This document shows, piece after piece, positions 53,045-62,441 of a stretch of DNA of 64,000 nucleotides. Every line of letters begins with the position of its first letter. Within the stretch, counting starts at the first letter, position 1. This stretch comes from Nitrospira sp. MA-1 (GTDB lineage: Bacteria > Nitrospirota > Nitrospiria > Nitrospirales > UBA8639): the NCBI GenBank assembly GCA_032139905.1, contig JAQJDB010000004.1, forward strand, positions 62,001 through 126,000, in the 5' to 3' direction. The translations under genes were made by a program, and so were the position numbers. The notes below the pieces were generated by a model, which saw only the letters and a program-made list of their open reading frames with translations, had not been told where the DNA came from and searched no databases.

Positions 53045-56000
53045 ATGAGCAATACTCCGCCGCTTCAATCGTTTCATCCGGTTGTTCAAGAATGGTTTAC
53101 GACCAGACTTGGTGCACCGACTGATGTGCAGCGAGCCAGTTGGCCAGCCATTCATTCCGGACAGCATGCGCTGATTTCTGCACCCACCGGCTCCGGGAAA
53201 ACGCTGGCAGCTTTTCTCACATGCATCGACCATTTATTGCGACAGGCGATTACCGGGGAGTTGGAGGATGGCATTCAGGTTATCTACGTGTCGCCGCTAC
53301 GGGCGTTGAGTCATGACATTCACAAAAATTTAGAACTCCCGTTAGCTGAGATTAGCGAGCTGGCTCTGTCTGCCGGATTTTTGGGACCGAGAATTCGGGT
53401 GGAGGTCCGAACCGGGGATACGCCCGCTGCGCAAAGGCAGCAACAGCTCAAGCATCCGCCCCATATTTTGGTGACGACGCCGGAATCGTTGTTTCTTCTG
53501 GTGACGGCCAAACGGAGCCGGGAACTCCTGACCGGTGTGCATACGGTGATTGTTGATGAAATTCATGCTCTCGCACCGAATAAACGTGGCGCCCATCTGG
53601 CGCTGTCTCTTGAGCGGTTGGATGCCGTGACCTCCCGGCGGTTGGTACGCATCGGTCTGTCCGCCACACAGCGACCATTGGAAAGGGTCGCGCAATTTCT
53701 CTTGGGTGAATCGGCTCATCGCGCGAAGGCGCAACAACCTTCCCTCTTTGATTCAACGCATTGTCACATCGTGGATGTCGGCCATCGCCGGCAGTTGGAT
53801 CTGCAGGTGGAAGTACCGAAAGATGAATTGGGCGCAATCGCCACGAATGCCATTTGGTCGGAGATTTATGATCGAATTGCCGACATCGCCGGGCCGCATC
53901 GTTCGACCCTGGTGTTTGTGAATACGCGCCGGATGGCCGAACGGGTAGCGCATCATCTGGAAGAACGCTTAGGCGAAAATCAGGTGGCGTCCCACCATGG
54001 CAGTTTGTCACGGAAACTCCGTTTGGATGCGGAAGAACGACTGAAGACGGGGCAGATTAAGGTGATGGTGGCGACCGCGTCATTGGAGTTGGGGATCGAT
54101 ATCGGGTGTATTGATGTGGTGTGCCAGATCGGATCACCTCGCGCGATTGCCACCTGTCTTCAGCGAGTGGGACGCGCAGGGCATCAGGTGGGAGCGGTTC
54201 CACAGGGACGACTGTTTTGTACGACCCGGGATGAATTAGTGGAATGCGCGGCGGTGGTCCGTGCGATTCGGCAGGGTCAATTGGAAACCATTGAGATTCC
54301 ATCTGCCCCGCTGGATATTCTGATTCAACAGATCATTGCCGAGGTCGCGGCGCAGGAATGGGATGCGCGGGATCTGTTTGCCTTGTGCCGGTCAGCCTAT
54401 CCGTACCGGGAGTTCACGTGGAAGAGCTTTGAGTCCTTGCTGCAATTGGTTGCCGAAGGATTTGTGCCGGGGCGCAGACGGTTGTATGCGTTGATCAGTT
54501 ATGACCGTTCTGAAGGCCGGCTTCGGCCAAAACGTGGAAGCCGGTTGGCTGCGTTGACTTCCGGGGGAGCGATTCCTGAAACGGCGACCTATCAGGTTGT
54601 GGCGGAACCGGATGGAACCGTGGTGGGAACGGTGGACGAAGATTTTGCGATTGAGAGTCTGGCTGGAGATATTATGTTGCTGGGCACGACCTCCTGGCGC
54701 ATTCGGGGAATTGAAACCGGAAAAGTCCGTGTGGAAGATGCGCATGGCGCCCCGCCCACCATTCCTTTTTGGCGGGGTGAAGCGCCTTCCCGATCGTTTG
54801 CCTTATCTCAGGCGGTGGCGGAGGTGCGAGAGCAGATCTTTCATTTGCTTGAACAGGGTTTTGTTCCCGGAGATGAAACCCCGCGGCATTGGTTATATGA
54901 AGAATGCGGAGTGGATGCGGCGGGTGCCGATCAATTGTTGGCCTATGTGGCCGGGGGCACACAGATTCTCGGAGGTGTGCCGACGCAGACCTGTGTGATT
55001 GCGGAACGGTTTTTTGATGAGGCCGGGGGGATGCAACTGGTGCTGCATGCGCCGTTTGGTGGCAGGCTCAACCGCGCATGGGGGCTGGCATTACGCAAAC
55101 GATTTTGCGTGAATTTTGATTTTGAATTGCAGGCGGCCGCGACCGATGACGGGTTGGTGCTGTCGCTTGGTGAGCAGCATAGTTTTCCACTGGAGGCCAT
55201 CTTTGGGTTTGTGCATCACAATACCGTGCGAGACGTGCTCATCCAAGCCACGTTGGCGACTCCGCTTTTTCTCACACGCTGGCGATGGAATGTGACCCGT
55301 GCGTTGGCGCTGTTACGGTTTCAACACGGTAAACGTGTGCCGGTGCATCTTCAACGCATGCGGGCGGAAGATTTATTGGCGGCGGCATTTCCGATGGCGG
55401 CGGCCTGTGGCGATAATCACGTTGGAGATATTCAGGTGCCGGATCACCAGTTGGTTCAGGAAACGCTGCACGACTGTTTGACGGAGGCCATGGACCTTGT
55501 GGGCCTGCGCCAGGTGCTTGAGCGGATCGAGAATCAGGAGATTCAGGTGCGGGTGGTGGAATCGCCGGTGCCCTCTCTCTTTGCGCATGAAATTTTGAAT
55601 GCCAACCCCTATGCATTTCTGGATGATGCGCCGCTCGAAGAACGACGCGCGCGCGCCGTGAATCTTCGACGAACGTCACCCGCCAGCTTCGATGGAAACA
55701 TTGGGACATTGGATGGTGCCGCGATTGAGGCGGTGATTGATGAAGCCTGGCCATTGGTTCGTGATGCTGATGAATTGTTCGATGTGCTTCAGGTTCTGGG
55801 ATGGTTGCCATTGGTGTTGGGTGAGCCGTGGCAGGAGTACGGCGATTCATTACTGTCGCATGGCCGCCTACTGGTGCTGAGGGTGCCCATTGAGGGATCT
55901 TCGGAAAGGGAGCCGGTTGAGGGTTGGACCACCAGAGTACATCTGACGCGTCTTCAGGCCTTGTTCCCGAGGGCACACGTGATTGCCGGTCTGCAGGATT

Positions 56001-57490
56001 CACTGTCCCTGTCTGTGGACAAAGAATCGGTCACGGCAGATTCTGCCGCGCGGGATGTGGTGCAAGGCTGGATGCCGCATATCGGTCCGGTGACCGCTGG
56101 CGAATTGGCGGGAAAATTGAGCATTCCTACAGCACTGGTGCAGCAGGCTCTCTTGCAGTTGGAAGGAGAAGGCCAGATTCTTCGAGGCCATTTCCGTCCC
56201 TCTTCCCGCCTTGAGGCATCGACTTGTTCTTCGACAGGAGAAGAACAGAGGAATCCCCAACAGGCCTTCGAAGAGGAATGGTGTGACCGCAGTCTTCTGG
56301 CGCGCATTCATCGGCGAACGGTGACGGCTTTACGCCGGGAAATTGAACCGGTCGCCGCGTCGGATTTTATGCGCTTTCTCTTTCGCTGGCAGCATTGCGC
56401 ACCCGGAACACAATTACACGGGGAAGCCGGGCTACGTGAAGTGATTCACCAGTTGGCAGGATTTGAAGCGCCGGCTTCGGCGTGGGAACATTCCCTCCTC
56501 AAAGCCCGCCTGGCTGATTACAAACCTGAATGGCTTGATAATTTGTGCCTGCGCGGGGAAGTAGTCTGGGGACGTCTGACCCCTCCGGAAAGTAAGGCCG
56601 CGCGCTTGTCTGTCGTAGCATCAGGACAGAGGACAGGAGACTTTGTACTGGACGCTGGAGTGTCGGTTGCGGCATTTCGGCCCCTGACTCCAACCAGGCT
56701 GGCTCCCATTAGTTTTTTGCGACGACAGGACGTGAGTTGGGTTTTGGCGGTGGCCAAACCTGAAGCATCTGCAGGACCGCTTGGCGTCCGCCTGAATTTG
56801 AGTGGGGTGGCACAAGCCGTCTTGGATTGTCTGGATCGTCGTGGCGCATGTTTTTTCACGGATCTGACCGGTCGAACGGGACATCTGGCCGCCGAAGTGG
56901 AACAGGCCTTATGGGAATTGGTGGCAGCAGGGTTGGTGACCGCTGACGGGTTTGATCCCCTGCGAGCCCTGCTTGATCCTCGGCGGCGGCGAGCCGAGGG
57001 CAGGGATCGCGCGCGCCGTCCGGGTCACAGCGTCGGGCGTTGGGATCTGTTCCAGGGTGATCATGTCGCCGATCATGAGGTCCAGTCGGTTTGTCTGCAC
57101 CCGCATGAGCAGTGGGCCAGGCAATTGGCGCATCGTTATGGCGTGGTCTTTCGCGATCTGCTCAAACGGGAATCGTTGCCGGTGACCTGGCGTGAACTGC
57201 TGGTGCAGTATCGAAAACTAGAATGGCGGGGTGAGATGCGGGGTGGCCGGTTTGTGACCGGTTTTACGGGAGAACAGTTCGCACTGCCGGAGGCAGTGGA
57301 ATCGTTACGGGCGGTTCGCCGTGATGTCCAAGTCGGAGCACAAGAGATTCGCCTGTCCGCCGCCGATCTGTTAAATCTGGTCGGCATCATCTTGCCGGGC
57401 GAACGGATCTCCGCTCACACATCCAAGCTGATTTTTTTCCGTAATGGTGTGACGGCTGTCGATACCGCCTCAGTCGTCAGTCTGGCTTGA
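53045..57490 (+). CDS. lhr: Lhr-type ATP-dependent DNA helicase
   Basis: This superfamily-2 helicase, of a family linked to DNA repair, has 1481 aa, the size of long bacterial Lhr. Motifs are Q-motif region PLQSFHPVVQEWF, motif I SAPTGSGKTLAAFL, Ia YVSPLRALSHDI, II VIVDEIHAL, III GLSATQRP, IV FVNTRRMAERVAHHL, V ATASLELGIDIG and VI QRVGRAGHQVG. A winged-helix and Lhr-specific C-terminal region of about 1000 residues follows. GAGG lies just before ATG 53045. Its stop overlaps the start of the VanZ-like gene. Confidence 0.94.
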   Translation: MSNTPPLQSFHPVVQEWFTTRLGAPTDVQRASWPAIHSGQHALISAPTGSGKTLAAFLTCIDHLLRQAITGELEDGIQVIYVSPLRALSHDIHKNLELPLAEISELALSAGFLGPRIRVEVRTGDTPAAQRQQQLKHPPHILVTTPESLFLLVTAKRSRELLTGVHTVIVDEIHALAPNKRGAHLALSLERLDAVTSRRLVRIGLSATQRPLERVAQFLLGESAHRAKAQQPSLFDSTHCHIVDVGHRRQLDLQVEVPKDELGAIATNAIWSEIYDRIADIAGPHRSTLVFVNTRRMAERVAHHLEERLGENQVASHHGSLSRKLRLDAEERLKTGQIKVMVATASLELGIDIGCIDVVCQIGSPRAIATCLQRVGRAGHQVGAVPQGRLFCTTRDELVECAAVVRAIRQGQLETIEIPSAPLDILIQQIIAEVAAQEWDARDLFALCRSAYPYREFTWKSFESLLQLVAEGFVPGRRRLYALISYDRSEGRLRPKRGSRLAALTSGGAIPETATYQVVAEPDGTVVGTVDEDFAIESLAGDIMLLGTTSWRIRGIETGKVRVEDAHGAPPTIPFWRGEAPSRSFALSQAVAEVREQIFHLLEQGFVPGDETPRHWLYEECGVDAAGADQLLAYVAGGTQILGGVPTQTCVIAERFFDEAGGMQLVLHAPFGGRLNRAWGLALRKRFCVNFDFELQAAATDDGLVLSLGEQHSFPLEAIFGFVHHNTVRDVLIQATLATPLFLTRWRWNVTRALALLRFQHGKRVPVHLQRMRAEDLLAAAFPMAAACGDNHVGDIQVPDHQLVQETLHDCLTEAMDLVGLRQVLERIENQEIQVRVVESPVPSLFAHEILNANPYAFLDDAPLEERRARAVNLRRTSPASFDGNIGTLDGAAIEAVIDEAWPLVRDADELFDVLQVLGWLPLVLGEPWQEYGDSLLSHGRLLVLRVPIEGSSEREPVEGWTTRVHLTRLQALFPRAHVIAGLQDSLSLSVDKESVTADSAARDVVQGWMPHIGPVTAGELAGKLSIPTALVQQALLQLEGEGQILRGHFRPSSRLEASTCSSTGEEQRNPQQAFEEEWCDRSLLARIHRRTVTALRREIEPVAASDFMRFLFRWQHCAPGTQLHGEAGLREVIHQLAGFEAPASAWEHSLLKARLADYKPEWLDNLCLRGEVVWGRLTPPESKAARLSVVASGQRTGDFVLDAGVSVAAFRPLTPTRLAPISFLRRQDVSWVLAVAKPEASAGPLGVRLNLSGVAQAVLDCLDRRGACFFTDLTGRTGHLAAEVEQALWELVAAGLVTADGFDPLRALLDPRRRRAEGRDRARRPGHSVGRWDLFQGDHVADHEVQSVCLHPHEQWARQLAHRYGVVFRDLLKRESLPVTWRELLVQYRKLEWRGEMRGGRFVTGFTGEQFALPEAVESLRAVRRDVQVGAQEIRLSAADLLNLVGIILPGERISAHTSKLIFFRNGVTAVDTASVVSLA

Positions 57491-58512
57491 TCGAACCTGT
57501 TGTGACAAACCGAACAGGTCAGAAATCCCATCAGCAATCCTTCGCATCCCGTTTTATGGTACCGGGTCTGGCATTGGCCCTTTTGGGATGTATGACCCTG
57601 CTTTGGATTCCGCTTCCCTCTCCTAACATTCTCCGGAAAGTCTTCTACGATTTTTGTCATGTTCCATTATTTGGTGTTGTGGCCATGATCCTTTTGTATC
57701 TGGCACGGCAACGAGGTGAGCCACGAGGGTGGTCTGTAGGTAGCCAATATGGTTTGGCGTTCATTGGGGCTGTGATTCTGGGTGCATTGGCGGAAGGCAT
57801 GCAATCGTTCAATTCGAGTCGTTTTGCCGAATGGTCGGACTTCCTTTTAGATGTGTTGGGAGCTGTGGGTGCCTTGGGGTTGTCTTTCACGTACGATCAA
57901 AGATTTACGGGACGTGTTGCAATATGGCGGGTGGCTCCTAGGAAACAACTGGTTCAGGCCGGGGTCGGATTACTTGTGGTGGTCGCCCTGAGTCCGGTGC
58001 TCGTCTGGTCCTATGTCTATTGGGACCGGGATGCCCGATTCCCTTCACTCGTTCAGTTTTCTGCCGCATGGGAAATGATGTTGATCAATGGGAGGGACGC
58101 TGCCGTTCAGATCGTTCCTCCGCCCTTAGGCTGGGGTAAACCACAGGTCGATACCGTGGGGCTCGTGCTGTTTTATCCGAAACCCTATCCAGGTATCCGC
58201 CTTAGGGAGCCCTATCCGGATTGGAAAGGATTTTCTCATTTCCATTTTGAGGTGTATTCCGAATTGCCGGAAGCCCAATCGCTGATCATCCGAATTGATG
58301 ATGCACAACATAATAACGACTATACGGACCGGTTTAATCAGGCCATCACCATTTCGCCGGGCCTCAATCACATTCACATTCCGTTAGATGACATTCGTCT
58401 CGCCCCCGTTGGTCGGGAAATGGATCTCAGCTCGATTAAGAATGTTCAACTCTTTGCCATAAACCCACCGGAAGAATTTTCCCTGTATCTCGATAATTTC
58501 CGTCTGGAATAG
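57487..58512 (+). CDS. VanZ-like membrane protein with periplasmic domain
   Basis: The product has up to 341 aa. TTG 57487 overlaps the lhr stop; ATG 57556 is an alternative. Four hydrophobic helices (PGLALALLGCMTLLWI, VPLFGVVAMILLYLA, GLAFIGAVILGALAEGMQSF, LLDVLGAVGALGLSF) make a VanZ-like domain with EGMQSFNSSRFAEWSDFLLD. A fifth helix near 160-180 follows, then about 160 periplasmic residues with beta-rich, carbohydrate-module-like segments (WKGFSHFHFEVYSELPEAQS, ISPGLNHIHIPLDDIRLAP). The function is unknown; VanZ domains are associated with envelope stress. Confidence 0.8.
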   Translation: MIEPVVTNRTGQKSHQQSFASRFMVPGLALALLGCMTLLWIPLPSPNILRKVFYDFCHVPLFGVVAMILLYLARQRGEPRGWSVGSQYGLAFIGAVILGALAEGMQSFNSSRFAEWSDFLLDVLGAVGALGLSFTYDQRFTGRVAIWRVAPRKQLVQAGVGLLVVVALSPVLVWSYVYWDRDARFPSLVQFSAAWEMMLINGRDAAVQIVPPPLGWGKPQVDTVGLVLFYPKPYPGIRLREPYPDWKGFSHFHFEVYSELPEAQSLIIRIDDAQHNNDYTDRFNQAITISPGLNHIHIPLDDIRLAPVGREMDLSSIKNVQLFAINPPEEFSLYLDNFRLE

Positions 58513-58835
58513 AGTTGTCAGGGTTCGTGGAGTGGAAGCCGGGCGAGCGAACATACAGAGTATCCCAATAATTGGCAGATGCATCTGTGAAGTCGGCGCT
58601 GGCACCTAAGTCAACAATCCCATGTAGCGGTTGCGAATATGAGGTTGGGGTAGGGTCGATTTTTTCATTGAATCCCGGTAGACAGATGCGCACAGGTGAG
58701 TAGAATATATTTTGATGAAGCTGTTTCATTTTTCAATATGGCGCGTCATTCGACTGGGAAGGAATGGGTTGCAAAACTATTCATATCCGGTGGCTCTCCC
58801 CACCATGGAATCTCAACAAAAAGGCGATTATCCCA
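58513..58835. other. intergenic, nothing recognised
   Basis: About 320 bases with no supported gene or repeat. Confidence 0.45.
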
Positions 58836-59312
58836 ATGGTACCTGACATCCTGACGTTTTCCTCCGCATTTCGTTTTCGATGTTTTCTATGGGTTCTGGC
58901 GTGTGTGCAACTGGGTCTGGTTGGTTGCCACGTCACGTTAATTTCTTCTTATGATCCGGAAATGGATCGGACGGCAACATCGCTCCAAAAAAAGATGGAC
59001 GCTTTTTTAACCCGACTCGAAACCCATGCCGGGGAATCACAGGCTCACTATTCGTGGGATCAGGTCTTTTATCAGGACTATCTGGTCCAGCTTCGCTCCC
59101 TGCGACTGCGCGCACAGAGCGATCCCACGAATGAGTTCACGGCCAAACAGTTGACGCTCATGATGGATAATTTTGAGCAACTCCGTTTGGCCCATGAAGG
59201 GGGGCCTCTTCCCATTCCCACGATACAGGCCACACGAGATTTATTTAATCAAGGCTGGCAGGCCATTATTGCGAAAGAAATCGCCAAGCGGCGGGGAGTG
59301 GATCCACAGTGA
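58836..59312 (+). CDS. lipoprotein of unknown function
   Basis: ATG 58836 gives 158 aa with a signal helix (FRFRCFLWVLACVQLGLVGC) ending in the lipobox GLVGC. The rest is helical (DRTATSLQKKMDAFLTRLET, EFTAKQLTLMMDNFEQLRLA) and ends with basic AKRRGVDPQ. It is likely an outer- or inner-membrane lipoprotein exposed in the periplasm. I do not recognise the family. The upstream ATG 58764 is touched by its purine run, so it is a less likely start. Confidence 0.7.
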   Translation: MVPDILTFSSAFRFRCFLWVLACVQLGLVGCHVTLISSYDPEMDRTATSLQKKMDAFLTRLETHAGESQAHYSWDQVFYQDYLVQLRSLRLRAQSDPTNEFTAKQLTLMMDNFEQLRLAHEGGPLPIPTIQATRDLFNQGWQAIIAKEIAKRRGVDPQ

Positions 59313-59454
59313 TCATATTCAGCAACAGGAAGCACGGGTGAGTGGTTGTCACGCGTGAGTGGTGTGACTTGAATGTTGGGTCATGTATCAATGGTCTTCC
59401 TCAATGATGCGAAGCGATCTTGACCGGACTAGGGCCCTTCGCTAAGATCTGCGT

Positions 59455-59730
59455 ATGCCTAGACCGCCATTTCCTACAGGTCCTCGACCCACGCCTCGGA
59501 TGGGTGGGGCTCGTCATCCGGCTCCTCCAGGCCAAGCTAAACAATTCGAATCGCTCCGGGCGTCGTTGCTGTTTTGTCCAAAATGTCAGACTGCGACTCC
59601 GGCTCGTGAGCGTCTTCTTTTAGTGCTCCCTACCGGGAGTCTCTACGAATACCTCTGTGCCCATTGCGGGACGTCCACCGGTTCTAAAACCGACCAGGCC
59701 CAAAGCGAAGTTCGTCTCATCACTCCCTAA
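59455..59730 (+). CDS. small zinc-ribbon protein
   Basis: The 91-aa product has a Pro/Arg-rich start (PRPPFPTGPRPTPRMGGARH) and a two-strand zinc ribbon with CPKC and CAHCG about 28 residues apart. The ribosome-binding site is weak (TAAGATC). The function is unknown; the Cys spacing is the support. Confidence 0.55.
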   Translation: MPRPPFPTGPRPTPRMGGARHPAPPGQAKQFESLRASLLFCPKCQTATPARERLLLVLPTGSLYEYLCAHCGTSTGSKTDQAQSEVRLITP

Positions 59731-60333
59731 ATTTCTCTAGCATCGTTTTTTGACGGAGGATTTTTTGTGCTATGGCTCCGTCCTTCCCGTCTTTCCATTT
59801 CGTCATTATCGCCTGTAGGTAGTGGGGAGTCATCTTCGTGAGGATATGCAACGAAAGAAAAAGGTATGCCATTTCAAGGAGGCAGAAGGATCTGGCTGGA
59901 CCTCAAGGTGTTTCGACCTGGGCACAGGTTCTTCGCCGTGGGCTCAGAATGACAATGTGCAATCAGGTGGCCCCGCAAGTACCAAAAGGAGAGCCAAATT
60001 CGACAGAATTACGCCAAGATTGATTCCCAATAAGGAATGTCGGGAATGACCAGGTGGGCGAATTTTTGGGCAGCTGGCGGCAGGCATGACGGGGAGTTGG
60101 CGCCTTCTATTATTCTGCTTGTAAGGCTGTTGAATATTTCAGATATGTGGCCTTTGCATGAACCGATGCGTGACCGAGGTCCACAAAAGAAAAATAGTGG
60201 AGTGTTCAAAAAGGCTCGTCCAGTCCTGTCCTGAGGCTTCTCGAAGGAAAGGCCGCAACCGCTTGGACGAGCGGAGCGTACGGATGAGTACGTGAGCACG
60301 GCCAAGGGGTGAGAACGCGGCTGGCGGCCTTTT
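59731..60333. repeat. intergenic region with family 2 and family 3 repeats
   Basis: 59886-59954 is a family-2 copy (AGGCAGAAGGATCTGGCTGG to GCCGTGGGCTCAGAATGAC). 60192-60347 is a family-3 element, GTTCAAAAAGGCTCGTCCAG to GGCGGCCTTTTTCAACA, in inverted orientation relative to the copy at 47328-47468. The ends are near-complementary, so long hairpins are possible. No gene is seen. Confidence 0.6.
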
Positions 60334-62226
60334 TCAACACTCCTTATGTGGATTCGAGGAGTGATCGGGTGGGACGGGAAGGCCTTCCTGGGCCATGATA
60401 CGGAGCGCATTGGTGGTGGGGCAGGGGCCCGGTCGTAGTTGATAATCGAAATGCAACGTGCCTGCTTCGACGGTTTCCTGAAAGTGGGCATTCCGGATAT
60501 GCCCGTTTCCATTCGCCAATCCTGTGAGTTCCAAATCGTGAGTTGAAATCATACCCAGTCCACGGCTTTGTTGAAGGGCCTGCACAAAGGCTTCGCTTCC
60601 GGCTAGCCGTTCACGATTATTGGTGCCCCGATAGATTTCATCAATGAGAAAGAGAACAGGATCAGGATTGGGGCTTTTCACGGCTTCCAGAATGACTTTC
60701 AAGCGTTTGACCTCCGCGTAAAAATACGACAACCCTTCGTCCAGGGCATCCGTGACTCGTATGCAACAATAAAGACGCAACCAGGTCCAGGAAAATATTC
60801 CGGCACATACCGGGGCTCCTGCCTGGGCCAGGCACAAGTTAATACCCACTGTTCGCAGAAACGTGCTTTTCCCTGACATGTTCGAACCGGTGATCAGAAG
60901 GAGATGGCCTTCCCCTCGTAACTCCAGATCATTGGTAATGCGATGAGCACGTGGAATAAGCGGATGGCCGAGGCCGCTTGTGGTGAGGCCTCGTGTGTCC
61001 GGAGTGACATTCGTTGCCTCAAGATGTGGCCAGAGATAATCCGGATTGAGATAGGCATACCGTGCAAGGGCGCTGGCGGCATCAAGTGTGCCAATGGTAT
61101 CCAGCCAGTCAGGAAGCGATGCGCGAAGGCGCGTGATGAGGCGATTGAGTTTTCCGACAAACAACAGGTCCCAGGGCATTAGGGCATTAAGGCCTAAATG
61201 GATCAGCGGGTGGGCTTTGACGCTCAGCCCCTGGCAGATGCGGCTGAGGTGTTTGAGGCTCTGGGTTGGACGATGCTGTTTGGTCAAAATGGACTGGCAG
61301 ACCTGTCGGATGGTCGGTTGACGGGAAAATGTTGATCGTTCAAGTGTGGAAAACACGCTGACAAGTTTTTCCAGCTCTTCATGGAGGGCGAGCACTCGGC
61401 CAAACAGCGGATGGATGGATCCCGAAAGGAGAAAATACGTCCCGATATAAAGGGTGAGGGGAAGCAACCAAAAATTTGGTGCTCCCGTGAGGAGCGTCCA
61501 GAGCCCTAAGGCAATGGTGAGACTCGTCAGGGCGCATGCGGCGATGATGATCAGAGATAGATGCCTGATGGCGATGGGCGCTTCAAGCAGGGAAATAATC
61601 CGGGTTCCATTCAACCGTACGGAGCTAATGAGCCTGGTGGCTAAGAGACAACGGTCCCTCAAACGGGAGAGCGGGGTGAGTTCTTTGACCAATGTCTGCC
61701 TGGTTGTCCATGATAGCCCGTTCGATTCGGGAAGATTGGATTGAAAGAGCCAGGTGGCGATGCGCTTTTGACCAATGGAGGAAAAGGTGGTGTCGATCAG
61801 GCCCAGCAGGGAATGTGGACCCGTGAGGTCGAGGTCTAAGGCGAACGGATGTCGCTCAGGGGCCTTGTGTTCGTCGGCCGATATATGAGGCCAATCAAGT
61901 TGCAAGCGAGCGAAGCTGTCTTGTTTGATTTCCAACCAGAGCCGTAATCGATGCAACCGGGATTTCAATCGCTGGTGAAACCAGGATATAGTGAGAAACC
62001 CGATGAGGAAGATAAGAAGTAGTCCATTCCCGGTATGAAACCAGGCCTGTTGATAGGCACCGATCGTGATCGCAGCGCCAGCAAGGAATATTCCCATTCT
62101 CCATCGGCTGAACTGTTGGCTGGCGGTGGCGCCTTTCGCCTGCATCCGCTCGGTGCGGTGAATGAGGCGAAGGATCGCTTGTTCTCGTCTATCGGTAGAG
62201 GTATGTTCCATAGGGCCTGCGGACAT
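60334..62226 (-). CDS. membrane-attached MutS-like ATPase
   Basis: The 630-aa product lacks the mismatch-recognition and connector domains of MutS. Residues about 40-90 hold two hydrophobic helices (MGIFLAGAAITIGAYQQAW, GLLLIFLIGFLTISWF), and another pair lies near 225-280. The MutS lever/core region and ATPase follow, with Walker A LLITGSNMSGKSTFLRTVGI, Walker B PVLFLIDEIYRGTNNRER and the switch segment GMISTHDLELTGLA. Members of this branch are not known to work in mismatch repair. Start 62226 or the Met five residues later is possible. Confidence 0.87.
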   Translation of the reverse strand: MSAGPMEHTSTDRREQAILRLIHRTERMQAKGATASQQFSRWRMGIFLAGAAITIGAYQQAWFHTGNGLLLIFLIGFLTISWFHQRLKSRLHRLRLWLEIKQDSFARLQLDWPHISADEHKAPERHPFALDLDLTGPHSLLGLIDTTFSSIGQKRIATWLFQSNLPESNGLSWTTRQTLVKELTPLSRLRDRCLLATRLISSVRLNGTRIISLLEAPIAIRHLSLIIIAACALTSLTIALGLWTLLTGAPNFWLLPLTLYIGTYFLLSGSIHPLFGRVLALHEELEKLVSVFSTLERSTFSRQPTIRQVCQSILTKQHRPTQSLKHLSRICQGLSVKAHPLIHLGLNALMPWDLLFVGKLNRLITRLRASLPDWLDTIGTLDAASALARYAYLNPDYLWPHLEATNVTPDTRGLTTSGLGHPLIPRAHRITNDLELRGEGHLLLITGSNMSGKSTFLRTVGINLCLAQAGAPVCAGIFSWTWLRLYCCIRVTDALDEGLSYFYAEVKRLKVILEAVKSPNPDPVLFLIDEIYRGTNNRERLAGSEAFVQALQQSRGLGMISTHDLELTGLANGNGHIRNAHFQETVEAGTLHFDYQLRPGPCPTTNALRIMAQEGLPVPPDHSSNPHKEC

Positions 62227-62441
62227 TAGCCGCTCTACATGATCCCGTCAATAGAAATTGGCGAAGATCTTGTTGAAGCATGCGGTCGGTCGGATTTTGA
62301 TGACACAGAGTCCTCAACGCACTCCTTGCTCTCCACGCAGTTTGCGCTTATTTGAAGAGGGCCTCCTGTTTTCTTCCCCTGAGAAATGAGTGGCAGCAGT
62401 AGCGTACAATTGAAAAACGTTTAAATAATGGAAAAGCTTGT

